The notes beneath the pieces are model-generated. The model searched no databases. It had not been told where the DNA came from and saw only the letters and a list, made by a program, of their open reading frames with translations. A DNA stretch of 64,000 nucleotides from Cladorhizidae sp. MBARI D1340-BT2 (Eukaryota > Porifera > Demospongiae > Poecilosclerida > Cladorhizidae), in assembly GCA_028752905.1 (NCBI GenBank), contig JAQNBH010000010.1:17339922-17403921 (forward strand), read 5' to 3'. This document shows positions 23,371 to 34,240 of the stretch, piece by piece (position 1 is the first letter of the stretch; every line of letters starts with the position of its first letter). Both the position numbers and the translations under genes were made by a program.

Positions 23371-24221
23371 CAAATGCCTCCACTGGAGTTGATTTCAGCC
23401 TTGTGTCATACTCCACTTCTAGTCCACTTTGAAGGACAGGATATCTGAAAGTGAGGTCAGCTTTGATAGCTATTAAAAAAAACTGATTTAAAATTGTTAG
23501 AAATGGAAAAGAAAAAGGAAGAGTTGGAGCTTCACAGAGTCTTTTAAGATCTGTGACAAAGCCAAACTTATGATGTTATGTATATCACAAGTTCAAGTAT
23601 TGAATGTACTCTCTGCTTCGACTAATACCAAGCTGATGTGTCATCTGATGGAGTTCTATATAGTGAAAATTGGGTACAGCATCATCATGTTTGCAGGGGA
23701 TGCCTGAAGATTGTGTCTCTAAAAACAACGAGGGCTGGTTTTGATCAGTGATAGTATCCTTAGTGTGAATGGTTACTATAGGGTTGATATTTCGTGGACT
23801 TTTTGCTCATTTTTGTTTCCAATGCAAACAGAAATATGTCTGGTCTAGAAGGGGTAAGGATCGTCACGTTTTGACCGTCACTGCGAAGTGAACTTCCAGG
23901 TAGAAGTTAGTACAGTAACATGTAGTCCTAACGAAAGCTGATCTACGGTCCAGGAGAAATTGGCTGACTCTCAATTGATACTAGGACCTTGCGAATGACA
24001 TAAGAACTTGGGGAAAAGAAGATGAAAAAAATAGAGTGCACAAAACATTAGTAACCGCTATTGAATTGGAACAAGCCGGAAATCTGTCTCTTCTAGAAGA
24101 GTTTTAACGAAGAGTTTTAACGCAGCGGTGAGAAAACATAGCTTGAAGAGAAAATGCATTTTATAAGTGATGAAATGTGGTGTCTGGATGCCTACGAACA
24201 TACCACGTTCAGAACACCGGT
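23371..24221 (+). repeat. Partial 5S rDNA spacer unit (fragment 1)
   Basis: Shares long near-identical sequence with 28081-28640 plus 30369-30655, and with 31196-31790. It ends in the first 32 bases of a 5S rRNA gene (24190-24221) and then breaks off. It is a 5'-truncated spacer followed by a truncated 5S gene. Confidence 0.85.
24190..24221 (+). pseudogene. 5S rRNA, first 32 bases
   Basis: gcctacgaacataccacgtt followed by cagaacaccggt matches the 5' end of metazoan 5S rRNA (also at 30625), then homology stops. Non-functional. Confidence 0.8.
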
Positions 24222-24373
24222 GTCATATCGAATTGCGTCTAGTAGATTTACGTCCTACCCGGACGTTATTATTTAGAAAAAGCGCGCGGGGGACGTTTAT
24301 AGATAAAGTAAATGCGCGTGGAAATGCTATCGAATAGCGTCCGCCCAGCAAGACTTTTATTTTAAGTGCCAAG

Positions 24374-25196
24374 AGACTTTCATTTGCATCCATTATAAGT
24401 GTAGATATATCATATTATAACAAGTTTGATAGCAAATTGAACATCTATTCTCTTCCTGGTCATCGCTTACTTCTCTCAACTGAAGTAACACACCTTGGAC
24501 ATAATTATACTGACGTACAACCTTTGTGATGATAAGGATATTCTATCAAAAGGTAGAGATATGGTTAGAAAAGCAAACTCTCTTCTATGTTCCTTCCCTA
24601 ACCTCTCTCCTATTGTCCTAACATACCTCTTTCGTTCCTTCTGCTTGTCATTGTATGGAAGTGCTCTCTGGATATATACTGTCATCTAAAGCATTGAATG
24701 GACTGGAAATAGCCTTTAATAAGATTTTAAGAAGAATATGGAAATTGCCTTACAACTCACACACAAGAATTGTTCATTGTACTGCAAATTTAGACAGTTT
24801 ATTCAACACAACCTTGAAACGCTCTTCCACTCTTTTCTCCTCCTCACAGACATGTCCATCAAATTTAGTTAAGTATGTATTATATAAATCTGCTAATTCT
24901 TGTTTTACATTTCTAGGTTATAATTTAAAATATGGTTCACATTTCTGTAAGTATTACTCCATTTGAGATAACTTTTGTTCCAAAGTCATTAGAGATATTA
25001 GATCTGCACAATCATCCTTAACACTCTCAATGAACCTAATAGATTCAGTTGTAATTTCCTTGTCCACTTGTACCACCTAATCTCATCTTCATAGTTATGT
25101 ACACTGTATATACTCATACACCTATCCTGGTGTGATATATAAATTTAATAATAATAATAATAATAATAGACTTTCATTTGCATCCATATAAGTGTA
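24374..25196 (+). mobile_element. 5'-truncated LINE (reverse transcriptase C-terminus)
   Basis: The reading at 24400-24960 gives the end of a non-LTR reverse transcriptase: THLGH, KANSLLCSFPNLSPIVLTYL, RSFCLSLYGSALW, then LEIAFNKILRRIWKLPYNSHT. At least one frameshift lies near 24655-24690. The copy ends in an (AAT)n tail at 25147-25168. Imperfect direct repeats of about 28-30 bp (agactttcatttgcatccat...agtgta) at 24374-24403 and 25169-25196 are the target-site duplication. This is a dead, 5'-truncated insertion; the clade was not determined. Confidence 0.87.
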
Positions 25197-25254
25197 ATAA
25201 TATAATAACTTTGATAGAAAGTTGATCCTCCTGGAGAACAAGTTTGATAGCAAG

Positions 25255-27484
25255 TTACTGTAGGGAGCTGCTGCAAGCCTTACACATCCACTTTTCCTCA
25301 ACAGGTGGTTGAGTTAGGCCTACACACTTCTGGTGGAACCAATGATTGCAGCCATCGCAACCGATCATGTCCCCATAGTCTTCCGGCATTAAGCATGTGC
25401 AATACAGTTCAATCCGCTGGAACGGTAGTGAATCGCCAATGCCAGAGAGATGTTTGGGCATCTTTTTGAGGAAAAGGAACTAAACTCTTACTGTGAAAAC
25501 ACCTAATAGACGGAATAAAATAAGATTGTACAATAATTATGTCATGTGATGCATATATAATGGGTCACCAAAATATAACTTTTATAATAATAATTTTATT
25601 ACTTCATCAGGTGAGGACGCATTACTTTCTGGTCGAAAATAAAGAAGGATGGATCCCCGCCTAGTGCCAAATGTAGTGCAAACGCAAGGGCAAAAATTCC
25701 ACAGTCAGTGGAGCCCACTTGCTGTTGCACATCGGCCATAATGACAATCATCTCAGGATCTTCATCGTCGTTACCGGTGTCTACCAAGGGATGGTATATT
25801 TGGGCAATTTGGTGACTCAATGAAGAGCTAAGATGGCCAGTCATATGGCTGTCATATATCCTGACTTGATCTCCCTTCGATGGTGTAACACACCAGTGGT
25901 TTCCATCCACATTATGTATCTGTATGGATTCTTGGTTTTGTGGGACAAATCCATAATTCTGTGAAAAAAAGACAATTTTGCAAACCACCCAGGGATTGAA
26001 ATTGCTCTTTGAGGATTCTTTGTGCAAGGTTCACATGTTCATCAGTGAGCTGTTTCCCTCTCTTGAGGTCTTCCCTAATGCTTTTAGGGTCTTGCTTCTT
26101 TTCCTGGGCTGGGTGAAGTGGCAGTCTCCTGACCTCGCATGCTTCTGTGATGGCAGTTTGTTCCTCAATCCCTTTATATACCAATTCTATGAAGGAAAAT
26201 TGTTATGTAATGGCATTCAGACTTTTTTTGTGTAGTTGGCATACTGCTTACCACTTCTCTTCAGAGGTCCTTTTAAAGGGACACTCTCTGCCACAGGAGT
26301 TTCCATCTGCCTTCCCATTGGAATGCTCCTCTGGAGGCTGCTGGATATGCCTCTCCACCACATTCCCATCACTCTTGCTCATCAGAGTAGTTTGCACTAG
26401 ATCACCTACATGTAATGATAATATGATATTGCAGCAGTTTCTATTGTACAGAGACAGCTTTGTATTGGTTGCATAAAATATTCAACTCACTCTCCTTAGG
26501 GTCTTCTGGATGGTGCTGGTCTTCTACATGCTTCTCTACAAAACCTGACTCCCTTCTCTGCTCCTCAGATGATGCTTGATGGCCTGGACACTTCAACAAA
26601 ACAAAAGTACATTGCAATGGCTTTCCAGTGCCTTGCATGGCAGTTATTGTACATTTCATCTATTTTTTCATTTAAATTCTTTTTTGAAAGTGCATGATAC
26701 AAACAAATAACTTTCATTTCATTCTATATAATTTCTATAGCATTTCTATAGCTAATATATGTATATAGCCATTAACCTGTGCAGTTTTCTTCTTATAAAC
26801 TTTGAGCCTGTTTACATTAATTTTCTTCTTCAAAATTGTCCCCTTCAATGTTTGGACTTCATAAACACCTTTACCAACATGCCGGTTGACAACATATGGG
26901 CCGAGCCACTTATTGAAGAACTTTACCCCTTTCCTCTCTTTTTGTGCTGTGTTTTCAACAAGGACATGGACACCTTCATTCATCATCACAGCAGGTGAAT
27001 GCTTGAGATCGTAGTACTCCTTCTGCTTCTTTTGAGCCTGAGAAATGTTGGAAGTGGCTTTAGAAACAATCTCCTTCTGTATTTCAAATAGGGCTTCCAT
27101 TGTGTCTTCAATATTTTCCTCAGAAAGTTCTAGATCGAGTTCTTCTTGTGGACAGAGTTCTACATCAATGGGCAGACGAGGATGACGGCAAAACATCATG
27201 TAAAAAGGAGAAAATTTGGTAGAGCTCTGTCGGGTGACTCTATAGCTGAATAATAGGTCTAAAAGCATATCCCAGTTAGTTTGATCTTCATCAATCCTAG
27301 CAACCAGAGAATGGGATAAAGTCTGGTTAAATCGCTCGGTAAGCCCATTTGTTTGTGGATGATAAGCTGATGTCACCCTGTGCTGTGTTTGTGTTTTTGC
27401 AAAGAGATGCTCAGAAAGTTGATTGACAAACTCACGACCCTGGTCTGAGATGATTATGTTGGGACAGCCAAAGCGACAGATCAA
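25255..27484 (-). pseudogene. Ginger1-type transposase: integrase - Ulp1 protease - PHD finger
   Basis: Minus-strand exons, in order: 27484-26777 with a Gypsy-like integrase core (SDQGREF, YHPQTNGLTERFN) and a GPY motif (FNKWLGPYVV); about 26592-26490 and 26400-26251, linkers; about 26209-25600 with a C48 (Ulp1) cysteine protease showing NHW (His), IYDS (Asp) and QQVGSTDCG (Gln, Cys); 25461-25258 with a C4HC3 PHD finger (YCTC, GCDGC, HWFHQKC, WMCKAC) and the stop. This order matches Ginger1 DNA transposons, which carry Ulp1 or OTU domains after an integrase. The acceptor at 27485-27487 shows that upstream exons (zinc finger, first catalytic Asp) existed; they are replaced by 5S rDNA at 27557. 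A one-base excess in a T run near 25970 shifts frame before the protease. Inactive fragment, or possibly a once-domesticated gene. Confidence 0.82.
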
Positions 27485-27556
27485 CTGCACACATATATAA
27501 TATGAAAATAATAATTATTGATTATTTCACATATCATAATGCCCTTTGTAGCTATT

Positions 27557-27625
27557 GTTAAGCAGCGTTGGGCCTGCCCAGTACTTGGATGGGTGACCGC
27601 CTGGGAACAGCAGGTGTTGTAGGCT
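27557..27625 (+). pseudogene. 5S rRNA, 3' half
   Basis: Contains the internal promoter region (gttaagcagcg, tggatgggtgaccgcctggg) and the 3' end gtgttgtaggct followed by a T5 terminator. The first 50 or so bases are missing, replaced by unrelated sequence toward the Ginger1 fragment. Confidence 0.85.
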
Positions 27626-28637
27626 TTTTGCTGGCCTCTCTCTTTTTTTTCTTCTTCTTTTTCACCTCTTACTTTGTGCAATAGTAATTCTACTTCGGCA
27701 AGCGTAGAACCATGAATTCAGTCAGACATTTGGCATTTGCACTTGGCTGAACAGTTGGATCAGGGAAAAACAACAGCATGTGCCAAGATTTTGTTTGCCA
27801 TTGAACTTGGAGGGAAAAATTGGATATATCGTATTTAAAAAAATCGACCCATGCTGCTTCGACTACCTTCTGCCACCACTTGGTGATATATAAGGAAAAC
27901 ATGAAGGGAAAAATGAGCACCACTGTGGATTGGAACAAGCCTATCGATGTTTAGTTCTTTTACGCATGGAGGGAATAAAGTTGGGCTGAAATGAAATAGT
28001 GCAGCTTGTACTTTCAAACATGCCTTCTCTTGTGTGTTCTTAATTGAACGAGTTTTTATTCGGGGTAAAAGATTGGTTAACAAATGCCTCCACTGGAGTT
28101 GATTTCAGCCTTGTGTCATACTCCACTTCTAGTCCACTTTGAAGGACAGGATATCTGAAAGTGAGGTCAGCTTTGATAGCTATAAAATAAAAAAATGATT
28201 TAAAATTGTTATATAGAAATGGAAAAGAAAAAGGAAGAGTTGGAGCTTCACAGTCTTTTAAGATCTGTGACAAAGCTAAACTTATGATGTTATGTATATC
28301 ACAAGTTCAAGTATTGAATGTACTCTCTGCTTCGACTAATACCAAGCTGATGTGTCATCTGATGGAGTTCTATATAGTGAAAATTGGGTACAGCATCATC
28401 ATGTTTGCAGGGGATGCCTGAAGATTGTGTCTCTAAAAACAACGAGGGCTGGTTTTGATCAGTGATAGTATCCTTAGTGTGAATGGTTACTATAGGGTTG
28501 ATATTTCGTGGACTTTTTGCTCATTTTTGTTTCCTGCAAACAGAAATAATTATGTCTGATCTAGAAGGGGTAAGGATCGTCACGTTTTGACCGTCACTGC
28601 GAAGTGAACTTCCAGGTAGAAGTTAAGTAGACTACTG

Positions 28638-30368
28638 CATACTTGCCAACTTTCCATAAGTTAATTCCGGGACATTAATTTTATATACGGCGCGATTTTT
28701 CGACCACGCACCCTAATTAGTGTGCGCCTTTCTTTATACGCGATTTTTCGACCTAACTAACCGGTTCATCTCATCATACAGCTGTGAGGTAGTATTCTCT
28801 GTAGATTTCTGGAAGAGGCGGTTGAATTGATCCATTGAGGGCAAGATAAAAGAACAACAGAGGTTTCATCAGAGGATTCTCATGCCTTGAAAGAATGCTA
28901 CAGACCTTAGCTGTTCAGCTTCCTCACAAGACAAGAACGACTTCAAACCATCATACTGCCTGAGGTAACGATTCACACACTTCAGCAAGCTGAGCCATCG
29001 TGTGGGGCAATGCTTCAAAATCACCCCTGGCTCAGTGGTGAAAAGTGAACACCATAGGATGACAAATTGCTGCTCTCTTGTTGCTATGGAAGTAGTAGAA
29101 TATGTTGATGAACAGCTGGTCAATGTTCACTGGGAGTACCTTCAAACCAGCTTTGACTGTTAAATCAGCCAAATGGCAGATGCAACCAACATCATACAAA
29201 GTTGGGATCTAATCCTTAATCAGCTTCTGCACACCTGACCTCACTCCTTTCATAACATTGGTGGTATCAGACATGAAAGACACTGCATTGTCAAAGCTGA
29301 GCCCATTCTTAGTCAGTGACTCCTTCAAGGCTTGAAACAAGTTGGTAGCTATATCAATGTTCACAACGCATATCCAAGAATCTCGTCCGTACTTCACCTA
29401 CCTGTGGATCAAGAAGCCTCAAAAGAATTATGCAAGGCTTATCCCTTTGTCATGGGATTCATCAATCATCAAAGAGAATGGACCACTTGACATTGACTCC
29501 ATAACTCTCTGTGTGAAGTAAGGAGCAAGAGCTTTCTTCACTATGGCGGTGGTTTTGGTGTGGGAACAGGATAATTTCTTTGAGTCTGGGAACATCTTGC
29601 TGATAAGCTTGGTGGCATGGTCACTAGACAGAAAGGATATGTTGTGCTTAGCAACAAATGTAGCCCACCTGACCTCTGCTTCGATTATTTGATCACTTCT
29701 CTGATGTTGGAAGAGAGAGGTGATTGGAATAGTTGATAGCACAGCCTTTGACATATCCTTATGTTTCTTGCTCTTGAGGTGAGATGTGACATCATTACGG
29801 CCACCATGGGTAACACCAAAGTCGATTGCACACAGAGTACATTGGGCATACAAGTGACCTAAAATGAAGGCAAGACTACTGACATTTACTATTGCATTGA
29901 ACACAAGCAGCACACTGTATATACCCATGATGTTATTATTTACCCTGTATTTGCTGTATTCCATGCTTACTTACTTTGTCAATCAATTTCATTATATATT
30001 TTTAATTTATACCTTTGAAACTCTTGCCTAATCCCCTGAAATTCTTTGATCCGTTTATTGTCAAAATGGCATTCTCATTCTCTCCTCTGATCTTTGCACG
30101 TGAGTGCCGCACCTCCAATCGAAATAAGGTCAAAGGTTGTTTCGCACACCCGTAATTGTTTATCTGAAGTTTTTCTCTGATAAAAAGTGTCCTGTTTTTG
30201 TTGCTTTACGAGTGTTCAAGGACTAAACTAAACATGCTTGGGACTGCAGTGGCCATCTATGCGAGTGGAAGCGCAAGGTGCGCGTAGCTGTAAATTCCGG
30301 GACATTTCCGGGACAATGCTCAAAATTCCGGGACTGTCCCGGCCATTCCGGGACGGTTGGCAACTCTG
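28638..30368 (-). mobile_element. hAT element inserted in 5S spacer
   Basis: The ends CATACTTGCCAAC (left) and, inverted, CAGAGTTGCCAAC (right) match the hAT at 21297. Next to both ends lie attccgggaca motifs in inverted orientation. The uninterrupted target is seen at about 31725 and 23910. Short agtag repeats flank the ends, but a clean 8-bp duplication is not visible. Transposase relics are on the minus strand. Confidence 0.82.
28869..29964 (-). pseudogene. hAT/ZBED-like transposase remnant
   Basis: Blocks in minus order: 29870-29428 with a BED-finger-like CTLCAIDFGVTHGGRNDVTSHL...KKH and WATFVAKHNISFLSSDH, SKMFPDSKK and a FSLMIDES block (first catalytic Asp region); 29397-29209 with SLTKNGLSFDNAVSFMSDTTNVM; 29123-28869 with LKHCPTRWLSLLKCVNRYL, the conserved RW block. 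Stops and frameshifts separate them, and the C-terminal dimerisation domain is absent. Confidence 0.8.
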
Positions 30369-30624
30369 AGTAGTCCTAACGAAAGCTGATCTACGGTCCA
30401 GGAGAAATTGGCTGACTCTCAATTGATACTAGGACCTTGCGAATGACATAAGAACTTGGGGGAAAGAAGATGAAAAAAATAGAGTGCACAAAACATTAGT
30501 AACCGCTGTTGAATTGGAACAAGCCGGAAATCTGTCTCTTCTAGAAGAGTTTTAACGCAGCGGTGAGAAAACATAGCTTGAAGAGAAAATGCATTTTATA
30601 AGTGATGAAATGTGGTGTCTGGAT

Positions 30625-30735
30625 GCCTACGACCATACCACGTTGAGAACACCGGTTCTCGTCCGATCACCGAAGTTAAGCAGCGTTGGGCCTGCCCAGT
30701 ATACTTTGATGGGTGATAGCCTGGGAACAGCAGGC
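30625..30735 (+). pseudogene. 5S rRNA pseudogene
   Basis: The 5' part (gcctacgaccataccacgtt, ctcgtccgatcaccgaagtt) is canonical for 5S rRNA. Compared with 27557-27625, the 3' half has a 2-base insertion (agtatac), gatagc in place of gaccgc, and lacks tgttgtag before the T run. The damaged box C region and 3' stem argue against function, although box A is intact. Confidence 0.85.
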
Positions 30736-31797
30736 TTTTTGCTGGCCTCTCTCTTTTTTTTCTTCTTCTTTTTCACCTCTTACTTTGTGCAATAGTAATT
30801 CTACTCGGCAAGCGTAGAACCATGAATTCAGTCAGACATTTGGCATTTGCACTTGGCTGAACAGTTGGATCAGGGAAAAACAACAGCATGTGCCAAGATT
30901 TTGTTTGCCATTGAACTTGGAGGGGAAAATTGGATATATCGTATTTAAAAAATCGACCCATGCTGCTTCGACTACCTTCTGCCACCACTTGGTGATATAT
31001 AGAACTTGGAGGAAAACATGAAGGGAAAAATGAGCACCACTGTGGATTGGAACAAGCCTATCGATGTTTAGTTCTTTTACGCATGGAGGGAATAAAGTTG
31101 GGCTGAAATGAAATAGTGCAGCTTGTACTTTCGAACATGCCTTCTCTTGTGTGTTCTTAATTGAACGAGTTTTTATTCGGGGTAAAGTTGGTTAACAAAT
31201 GCCTCCACTGGAGTTGATTTCAGCCTTGTGTCATACTCCACTTCTAGTCCACTTTGAAGGACATGATATCTGAAAGTGAGGTCAGCTTTGATAGCTATAA
31301 AAAAAAACTGATTTAAAAATGGAAAAGAAAAAGGAAGAGTTGGAGCTTCACAGTCTTTTAAGATCTGTGACAAAGCCAAACTTATGATGTTATGTATATC
31401 ACAAGTTCAAGTATTGAATGTACTCTCTGCTTCGACTAATACCAAGCTGATGTGTCATCTGATGGAGTTCTATATAGTGAAAATTGGGTACAGCATCATC
31501 ATGTTTGCAGGGGATGCCTGAAGATTGTGTCTCTAAAAACGACGAGGGCTGGTTTTGATCAGTGATAGTATCCTTAGTGTGAATGGTTACTATAGGGTTG
31601 ATATTTCGTGGACTTTTTGCTCATTTTTGTTTCCTGCAAACAGAAATAATTATGTCTGGTCTAGAAGGGGTAAGGATCGTCACGTTTTGACCATCACTGC
31701 GAAGTGAACTTCCAGGTAGAAGTTAGTAGTCCTAACGAAAGCTGATCTACGGTCCAGGAGAAATTGGCTGACTCTCAATTGATACTAGGACCTTACT

Positions 31798-31938
31798 GTA
31801 TATATTCATAATGTTGTATTTTCTCTGAGCAATAGTCCACTGAGTGCCTTGGGGCTTTCTCCTTTTTCTGAACGAAACACAGATATAAAGCATTTTCTAG
31901 TTGTTCGTCTTTAGCAAGGCGCATGACTTTTTGCGAGC
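31798..31938. other. Short unassigned interval
   Basis: Sequence between the 5S block and an inverted repeat; nothing recognised. Confidence 0.4.
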
Positions 31939-32050
31939 TGAACTTGGATCATGTAAAGAGTAAGACTCCGGAAGTCGATAAATTAGTGCGCGTCAATTAT
32001 TTTTCGCTGATATATTTTAAAACGCTACTTATCTTAAACGCGCGCGCTAC
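31939..32050. repeat. Inverted repeat, left arm (partner 33735-33865)
   Basis: ggatcatgtaaagagtaaga, tccggaagtcgataaattag and tgcgcgtcaattatttttcg recur in reverse complement at 33735-33865. The two arms enclose the Merlin-like transposase and a 134-bp tandem repeat. They may be terminal repeats of that element or an inverted duplication of its flank. Confidence 0.75.
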
Positions 32051-32384
32051 ACTAAAGGCCTGAGAAAACATGAACTGACTGCTGTGCATAGTTCAGCAAG
32101 TAAAAGTGTGGAATCTGTGATTGTATATTTCTAACCTTGTACAGTATCTTTGGATGTATTGTAATAATCTTTGTATTTAGTCAAACTAAAGGCCTGAGAA
32201 AACATGAACAGACTGCTGTGCATAGTTCAGCAAGTAAAAGTGTGGAATCTGTGATTGTATATTTCTAACCTTGTACAGTATCTTTGGATGTATTGTAATA
32301 ATCTTTGTATTTAGTCAAACTAAAGGCCTGAGAAAACATTAACAGACTGGTGTGCATAGTTCAGCAAGTAAAAGTGTGGAATCT
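32051..32384. repeat. 134-bp tandem repeat, 2.5 copies
   Basis: Units start at 32051, 32185 and 32319 with actaaaggcctgagaaaaca and are nearly identical; the third is cut after about 66 bp. Confidence 0.92.
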
Positions 32385-32709
32385 GCAAGCTCTCTTACCT
32401 CATGCATTCGAAACAGAGATGGACCAAAGAGAGAAGAAGCTGTCATAGCAGCAGAGGTTAAGTTTGCTTCAAAGATGCAAGAACGCAAGTTCTGAACTCC
32501 GTTATCTTATTACTCTAACATTCTTAAATATCAGTATTGCAACTTTGGATATATTTGGAGTTTTAACTGGTATAAAATTCGTAGTTGAATAACATGTATT
32601 AGTATTAATGAGACAAGGGAGTTGGCAGCCCTGCATATATACCTCAGGACAGAACAATATTCAGTAACACAACTGCAAATTAAACAAAACAATACATCAG
32701 AGGACAAAT

Positions 32710-33750
32710 TTATACAGGGTACTGTGTTTGGATTGCTTGTATGATGCTGGCAAAAGCTTCAGCAGTTGTGCGGGCGTTCCTCTCCCTCCACATAAACTCA
32801 TCGAGGTATGAAGGAAGTTGATCACGGTGGACCCCCTTCATCCTTTTCAACTTTATCTTCACCTGCATAAAATCAAATTATCGACATACTGTGTATATCT
32901 TGTGGTATAACTCACTCTATTCCAGTAAGATTCCACATTTTGTGTGTGCACACCTGTGACTGGATTTAAAAACTCTACTGAATGGTTCACAGTCTGATGA
33001 GCACCCACTTCAGGCAGAGTAGCAACCTGTCTGTATGCAGCCCACTGATCCGAATGGATGATTGTTCCATTTGCAACATGCGACCGTATGATGGGGAGTA
33101 GTGTTGCAGCATCTCTCCGGGGAACTATTTGCATGTAACCTGAAAATTTGTGTTGAACAACTACATAGAATGGAGTGGAATTGTGATTGTTTCCAGCATA
33201 CCCAGTGCAGGAGTATGACTGGTGTCCACCAATCCAAACACCCATATGTCAGAGGTTGGTGGCCGGCCCCTATGATGCTGTATCCACAATAATTATAATA
33301 ATGATGTTATTCTGATAACAAGAATGTAGTGTTGATTGACAATTAGAATGTGACAATTGACAACACACCTTAGGCTTATGACTGAATTGGGACTCATCAA
33401 TTTGGATGATGACTCCAGGCCCACCTAAGATTATTGGATAACTACAAAGGGCTGTTGAGCATACTTCCCGTAACCACTGGAACACATTAATGGCAGTTGG
33501 TCGACTGCACCCAGCTTCACTTGCAGCGGCAGTAACTGGGTACTCTCTTGCCCACCAATATATCATAAGAAGCCAAGTTTGTAGAGTAAGCATTGACTTC
33601 GAAAAGAAGCTCCCTTCAATAATAATAAATATATATAATATAATAATTATCTCTACTATTATATCTAAAAATATCGACATAGACATACAAACCATGCCGA
33701 ATCGTCTTTACGGTTTTACACGCAGGACACAGCGCGCGCGTTTGAGATAA
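32710..33750 (-). CDS. Merlin/IS1595 (ISXO2)-type transposase, spliced
   Basis: A DDE transposase with four clean exons on the minus strand: about 33598-33369 (WLLMIYWWAREYP, IDESQFSHKPK with the first Asp), 33277-33202 (HHRGRPPTSDIWVFGLVDT), 33139-32916 (QIVPRRDAATLLPII, HSDQWAAY with the second Asp, VTGVHTQNVESYWNR with the final acidic residue) and 32862-32710 (VKIKLKRMKGVHRDQL, YLDEFMWRER, stop at 32710-32712). All junctions are GT-AG and keep the frame. An upstream piece near 33735 with LCPACKT may be the N-terminal zinc ribbon; its splice to exon one is unclear. The body looks undamaged. Confidence 0.82.
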
Positions 33751-33865
33751 GGCGTTTGAGATAAGTAGAGAAAATTGCGTTTTAAAATATATCAGCGAAA
33801 AATAATTGACGCGCACTAATTTATCGACTTCCGGAGTCTTACTCTTTACATGATCCCTGAACTTA
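33735..33865. repeat. Inverted repeat, right arm (partner 31939-32050)
   Basis: Reverse complement of 31939-32050 with a short insertion. It overlaps the junction between the Merlin-like gene and the Tigger fragment on the right. Confidence 0.75.
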
Positions 33866-34179
33866 GCCACCGACAGTCCAGGTTGCCTGCGAACTCTCGA
33901 AGTTTGGCTTCGTTCTTTTTTATCTCCGTTATTGTCAACTTCCCTACGCCTGACTCTTCCGCTAGTCCGGCTTGACTGGCTCCATTTGATATCTTGCTTA
34001 GAATGGCTATCTTTGACTCGATCGACAAAACTTTTTTCCGGACAAAGCGAACGAACTAATTTCCACGTGCAAACGAAGTTTGGCAGATCGACGACCGTTA
34101 CCAGGTTTATTATTTAATCAGGAGTTCGGATAATCCGAGCGTTCAAATAATCGAGGGTCGGGTATGCAAGGGTCTACTG
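33830..34179 (-). mobile_element. Second Tigger-like element, 5' fragment
   Basis: The end CAGTAGACCCTTGCATACCC (read on minus from 34179) next to TA at 34180-34181 is a pogo/Tigger-type terminus. Downstream on the minus strand an open stretch encodes the CENP-B-like N-terminal helix-turn-helix (SIESKIAILSKISNGASQAG, GVGKLTITEIKKNEAKLREF). The frame shifts near 33870 and the rest of the transposase is missing. Confidence 0.8.
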
Positions 34180-34189
34180 TATGTCTAAA

Positions 34190-34240
34190 GCACGCGGGTG
34201 GAAAATTAATTTTTTTGCAATTAATTTTCCACCCGTGTGC
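34190..34240. repeat. Hairpin, about 21-bp arms
   Basis: gcacgcgggtggaaaattaa and its near-perfect inverted copy ending acccgtgtgc are separated by about 7 bases. One mismatch. Possibly a miniature foldback element. Confidence 0.9.

Larger units (their letters stand above)
27557..31797 (+). repeat. Tandem 5S rDNA units, interrupted by a hAT
   Basis: Begins inside a 5S gene (27557-27625), continues through a spacer to a second 5S copy (30625-30735) and then most of another spacer, ending abruptly at 31797. Subtracting the hAT at 28638-30368 gives a unit of about 1.39 kb. The two spacers agree nearly base for base. Both ends of the block are truncated, so this is a small dislocated piece of a 5S array. 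Confidence 0.85.

Noticed and set aside
25599..26027. Independent host SENP/Ulp1 protease gene
   Set aside because: It lies between an integrase core and a PHD finger on the same strand with matching introns, which fits one Ginger1 gene better.
30625..30735. Functional 5S rRNA gene
   Set aside because: Box C changes and loss of the 3' stem sequence compared with the 3' half at 27557-27625.
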